A DNA stretch of 64,000 bases, taken from contig CH672374.1 of assembly GCA_000153385.1 (NCBI GenBank), forward strand, positions 442,946 through 506,945, written 5' to 3'. Below are positions 61,193 through 64,000 of this stretch, piece after piece (positions within the stretch are counted from its first letter, which is position 1; each line of letters starts with the position of its first letter). Source of the stretch: Flavobacteria bacterium BBFL7. GTDB lineage: Bacteria; Bacteroidota; Bacteroidia; Flavobacteriales; Flavobacteriaceae. The position numbers and the translations under genes were made by a program. The notes beneath the pieces are model-generated. The model had not been told where the DNA came from. It did no database searches and saw only the letters and a program-made list of their open reading frames with translations.

Positions 61193-61269
61193 CTTTAAAT
61201 ATTGACACGGATGTTGATAATTTAATGAAATAAAACAGTAGAAATAATAGCCAAAATTAATGAGGCGTT

Positions 61270-61277
61270 TATCTTTG
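61270..61277 (+). promoter_or_regulatory. -7 box TATCTTTG for dnaX
   Basis: Exact TAnnTTTG match ending 5 bases before the dnaX ATG at 61283, implying a leaderless or near-leaderless mRNA. Confidence 0.7.
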
Positions 61278-61282
61278 AATCG

Positions 61283-63157
61283 ATGGAGCCATTTATAGTA
61301 TCTGCTAGAAAATACAGACCCGAGACTTTTGAAGATGTCGTAGGACAAAGCGCTATTACTAAAACGCTTGAAAATGCAATTGCGAGTAATCATCTAGCAC
61401 AAGCTTTGCTATTTACTGGTCCGCGTGGTGTAGGTAAGACAACCTGTGCACGTATTCTTGCCAAAAAAATCAATCAACAAAATGCTGAGGTAGATCCCGA
61501 TGAGGATTTTGCCTTTAATATTTTCGAACTAGATGCTGCTTCAAACAACTCTGTAGACGATATACGTAGTCTTACAGAGCAAGTACGTATTCCTCCTCAA
61601 GTAGGTAATTTTAAAGTCTATATTATTGATGAGGTACACATGCTATCAACAGCTGCTTTTAATGCGTTTCTTAAAACCTTAGAAGAACCGCCAGCACATG
61701 CTATATTTATTCTAGCAACTACTGAGAAGCATAAAATTATACCTACCATTTTATCGCGTTGTCAAATTTTTGATTTTAAGCGCATTACAGTGGCAGACAT
61801 GCGTGGACACTTAAAACGTATCGCAGGTATAGAAGGTATCACCGCAGATGATGAGGCTTTACATATCATCGCTCAAAAAGCTGATGGTGCCTTGAGAGAT
61901 TCTCTTTCTATATTTGATAGGGTCGTCAGTTTCTCAGGTAAAGACCTAACGGTACAAGCGGTAACTGAGAATTTAAACGTACTTGATAGAGAAACTTATT
62001 TTAACATCAGTGACCTTATCATAACTAGTAACATACCACAATTACTGGTAGATTATGATGTGATCATGTCTAAAGGTTTTGATGGCCATCATTTTATCGC
62101 TGGCCTTGCTTCCCACTTTAGAGACTTAATGGTATGTAAAGATGAGAGAACTCTTCACTTATTAGATGTATCAGATTCTGTTAAAGTTAAATATGCCGAA
62201 CAGTCTAGAAAAGTCGATTTAGTATTTTTAAGAGAGGCCATCAACTTAAGTAATGAGGCTGATTTTAAATACCGCAGTAGTCGAAATCCAAGACTACATA
62301 TTGAATTGTGCCTTATGCAGCTTGCCTCTATCTTAACAGATGGAGAAAAAAAAAATGATGTAAATTACATTATTCCAGCTTCCAATTTTAAGAACCAACC
62401 TGTCGCTGCTGAGGCAACTAGCTCTTATCAAACACCTCAACATACTGTAAATAAAATCGATGCAGCACCACCAGTTGCTCAAACTAATCAACCTGTAGAA
62501 GTTAAAGAATTAAACAAATCTGATTCCGATAATCATAATCAAGCGGTTGATATTTTAAAAGATAAAAAAGAAATCAATACGCCTATAGGATCCTCAATCG
62601 TTTCTAATCAAACGTCTAGACTCGATAAAGTTCCAGCACAGCCAAATTCTAACAAGTCTATTGAGGAAGCTCGTAAAGCTTTATTAGATCGTAATAAGAA
62701 TAAAGTTAGCGGTCTATCCATACAGGCTATTAATGCCAAAAAAGCGCATGTCGTTAAGAATAATCACGACCAAGTTGATACCGATGCTCTTCCTGAAGAG
62801 GAATTTACGGAACTACAAGCTCAGGAAAGCTGGTCGTCATATGCTGCACACTTAAGAGAACGCGGACAGTTGATTCTTGCATCTATCATGGAAGCAGATA
62901 CTCCTAAACTTAATGGTAATCATCTCGTATTGCGTTATCCTAACCTTTCTATGAAGGAAGATTTAGAAAAGGCTCAAGGTCAGGTGCTGGAACACATTAA
63001 AGCATCACTGAAGAATTACACAATAGAACTAGAAATTCACGTTGATAAAGCAGTACAAAAGAAGTATGCTTATACGGATCATGAAAAATTTTTAAAACTG
63101 GTAGAAAAAAATCCTGCTATTGATTTACTGCGCCGAAATTTTGATCTAGAATTTTAA
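61283..63157 (+). CDS. dnaX: DNA polymerase III subunit gamma/tau
   Basis: A 624-residue clamp-loader ATPase. Walker A GPRGVGKTTCARILAK and Walker B VYIIDEVHMLS are in the N-terminal AAA+ domain; sensor 1 ILATTEKHKIIPTILSRCQI and the domain III region follow; the C-terminal half (from about residue 370) is a low-complexity linker and tau-like tail. The four-cysteine zinc module normally between Walker A and LDAAS is missing; 17 residues without Cys replace it. No frameshift site for a separate gamma form was seen. It is divergent from rnpB, with a -7 box almost touching the ATG. Confidence 0.93.
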   Translation: MEPFIVSARKYRPETFEDVVGQSAITKTLENAIASNHLAQALLFTGPRGVGKTTCARILAKKINQQNAEVDPDEDFAFNIFELDAASNNSVDDIRSLTEQVRIPPQVGNFKVYIIDEVHMLSTAAFNAFLKTLEEPPAHAIFILATTEKHKIIPTILSRCQIFDFKRITVADMRGHLKRIAGIEGITADDEALHIIAQKADGALRDSLSIFDRVVSFSGKDLTVQAVTENLNVLDRETYFNISDLIITSNIPQLLVDYDVIMSKGFDGHHFIAGLASHFRDLMVCKDERTLHLLDVSDSVKVKYAEQSRKVDLVFLREAINLSNEADFKYRSSRNPRLHIELCLMQLASILTDGEKKNDVNYIIPASNFKNQPVAAEATSSYQTPQHTVNKIDAAPPVAQTNQPVEVKELNKSDSDNHNQAVDILKDKKEINTPIGSSIVSNQTSRLDKVPAQPNSNKSIEEARKALLDRNKNKVSGLSIQAINAKKAHVVKNNHDQVDTDALPEEEFTELQAQESWSSYAAHLRERGQLILASIMEADTPKLNGNHLVLRYPNLSMKEDLEKAQGQVLEHIKASLKNYTIELEIHVDKAVQKKYAYTDHEKFLKLVEKNPAIDLLRRNFDLEF

Positions 63158-63162
63158 TACAT

Positions 63163-63198
63163 AAAAAAAAGTCCTCAACATTAGAGGACTTTTTTTTA
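63163..63198 (+). terminator. Bidirectional intrinsic terminator between dnaX and barrel gene
   Basis: Stem AAAAGTCCTC / GAGGACTTTT, seven-base loop, with long A- and T-runs on each side, so it can act on both strands. Confidence 0.9.
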
Positions 63199-63216
63199 TT
63201 TGTGATTTAAAATCTG

Positions 63217-63777
63217 TTATAATCGATATGCTAGACCTAATTGGAAATATCTATTATTTGCCTCATTAAGCTCACCAAATTCTCTGTCAAAAACATTAGA
63301 CAAACCGTAACCATATCTCACATCAATCGCAAAACTGTCACTGAAATTGTATCCAACACCACCTACAGCAGCAAAATCATAATTATAATAATCATTATTA
63401 TCTCTTTGCCCAACATTTACACCTACTTGAGGACCTAATTGTAAAAAGAATTTCTGTCCTAAATGAATTTTAGCAAGAACGCCTACTTGAAGCCAGTTGG
63501 TTTTTAACTCTACGTTATCACCAGACTCTAGTCTGATCTCATCAGCCTTTGCACCTAATGCAGAAAGACCTATTTCTGGAACTAAAGATAAATTTGAACT
63601 GACCGGAATGTCTGCAAAAAAGTTTGCATGAAAACCAATTCGACTATCTAAATCGATATTATCTCCTTCAAGAGACGAGTAATTTAAACCAGTTCTAAAA
63701 CCATAACTAGCAGTTGTTTGAGCAACACCTATTACAGGGATAGATATTAACGCAATTAGAAGTATTATTTTTTTCAT
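63217..63777 (-). CDS. Outer-membrane beta-barrel protein (PorT/OMP_b-brl-like)
   Basis: A 186-residue secreted barrel protein. The signal peptide is MKKIILLIALISIPVIGVAQ; alternating strands follow (SYGFRTGLNYSSLEG, GFHANFFADIPVSSNLSLVP, FFLQLGPQVGVNVGQ, GGVGYNFSDSFAIDVRYGYG), ending QLGLAYRL. This is the size of the small eight-stranded barrels annotated as porin or PorT family in Bacteroidota. -7 box at 63797-63804. Role unknown. Confidence 0.85.
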   Translation of the reverse strand: MKKIILLIALISIPVIGVAQTTASYGFRTGLNYSSLEGDNIDLDSRIGFHANFFADIPVSSNLSLVPEIGLSALGAKADEIRLESGDNVELKTNWLQVGVLAKIHLGQKFFLQLGPQVGVNVGQRDNNDYYNYDFAAVGGVGYNFSDSFAIDVRYGYGLSNVFDREFGELNEANNRYFQLGLAYRL

Positions 63778-63796
63778 TGTTAAGTTCTTATGTAAG

Positions 63797-63804
63797 CAAA
63801 GTTA
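63797..63804 (-). promoter_or_regulatory. -7 box TAACTTTG for barrel gene
   Basis: Exact TAnnTTTG on the minus strand, 19 bp before the start codon. Confidence 0.6.
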
Positions 63805-63849
63805 AAAGAAACATTGATTAAGTAATAATAATAATATAAATCTTAACGT

Positions 63850-64000
63850 CTATCGATTATCTGCATTAAAAATAGATTTTATGATACCGTCTGCCAGACC
63901 TATTTTTGGGACATAGATATTCTTTGCGCGGCTCCATTTCATAGCACTTAAATAGATACGACATGCTGGATAATAACATCTGCTCTATCCTGGTTAAGAT
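63850..64000 (-). pseudogene. 3' end of Ppx/GppA-like phosphatase gene with apparent frameshift, partial
   Basis: On the minus strand, the bases from 63969 down to the stop at 63850-63852 read PACRIYLSAMKWSRAKNIYV, then PKIGLADGIIKSIFNADNR, matching the C-terminus of exopolyphosphatase/pppGpp phosphatases. Immediately upstream, bases 64000 to about 63971 read LNQDRADVII in a different frame. One base appears to be missing near 63970-63971, where TAATAAC replaces an expected ATAATAAC. Either the gene is frameshifted or the sequence has an indel. The gene body lies beyond the window. Confidence 0.65.

Noticed and set aside
1..64000. Insertion sequences, prophage, tRNA genes, CRISPR arrays or defence islands
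   Set aside because: No transposase, integrase, phage structural gene, cloverleaf or spaced direct-repeat array was recognised in the window.

Overview
The window is AT-rich, tightly packed DNA from a member of the Bacteroidota, almost certainly a marine Flavobacteriaceae. The evidence is type IX secretion (T9SS) C-terminal sorting domains, a TamL/TamB pair, DUF3078, DUF2911 and DUF3822 proteins, IcmF, and promoters with the TAnnTTTG -7 box. A 16-bp palindrome (CGCTTTCGCGAAAGCG and close variants) recurs about once per 4 kb. From memory of similar sequences, this and the gene content suggest Nonlabens, Dokdonia or a close relative; that genus guess is weak.

Layout. 1-7.7 kb: three tandem paralogous secreted proteins with PKD-like domains, about 95-residue repeats and type B T9SS sorting domains; the first is cut by the window edge. 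7.8-13.8 kb: a beta-oxidation operon (MarR regulator, FadN-type hydratase/dehydrogenase, FadA thiolase, acyl-CoA dehydrogenase). 13.8-15.8 kb: two MscS channels, each with its own promoter and terminator. 15.9-22.8 kb: an M28-like peptidase; a lipoprotein/sensor kinase/NarL-type regulator operon flanked by two matching TACCC-N6-GGGTA inverted repeats; a candidate small RNA; then SRPBCC, fluoride channel and DJ-1/PfpI genes. 22.8-33.1 kb (minus strand): an EEP-family phosphatase/nuclease, DUF805, tamB-tamL and DUF3078. 33.3-40.3 kb (minus): a leucine-rich-repeat T9SS type A protein, a 0.5-kb non-coding block rich in inverted repeats, and icmF, which carries repeat-derived in-frame insertions. 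40.4-47.9 kb (plus): a serine hydrolase, DUF1206, a PIG-L deacetylase, a 35-residue membrane peptide, a sodium/solute symporter and a GYF-like membrane protein. 48-56.2 kb (minus except one GNAT gene): DUF2911, a slt-cls-TSUP operon, an alpha/beta hydrolase, and a helicase-DUF4126-hypothetical-kdsB operon. 56.3-59 kb (plus): a hypothetical gene, DUF3822, rsmD and DUF3885. 59.1-64 kb: an ABC-F ATPase, rnpB, dnaX, an outer-membrane barrel protein, and the 3' end of a Ppx/GppA-like gene with an apparent frameshift.

The most unusual feature is the palindrome. It occurs between genes, directly behind terminators, inside at least nine protein genes in all three possible readings (AFAKA, LSRKR, RFRES), and inside the P12 region of RNase P RNA. 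A second, longer palindromic element sits in frame in icmF. The second item of interest is the two-component operon, whose flanking inverted repeats resemble a NarL 7-2-7 site, one of them placed upstream of a promoter-hairpins-terminator unit that could be a regulated small RNA.
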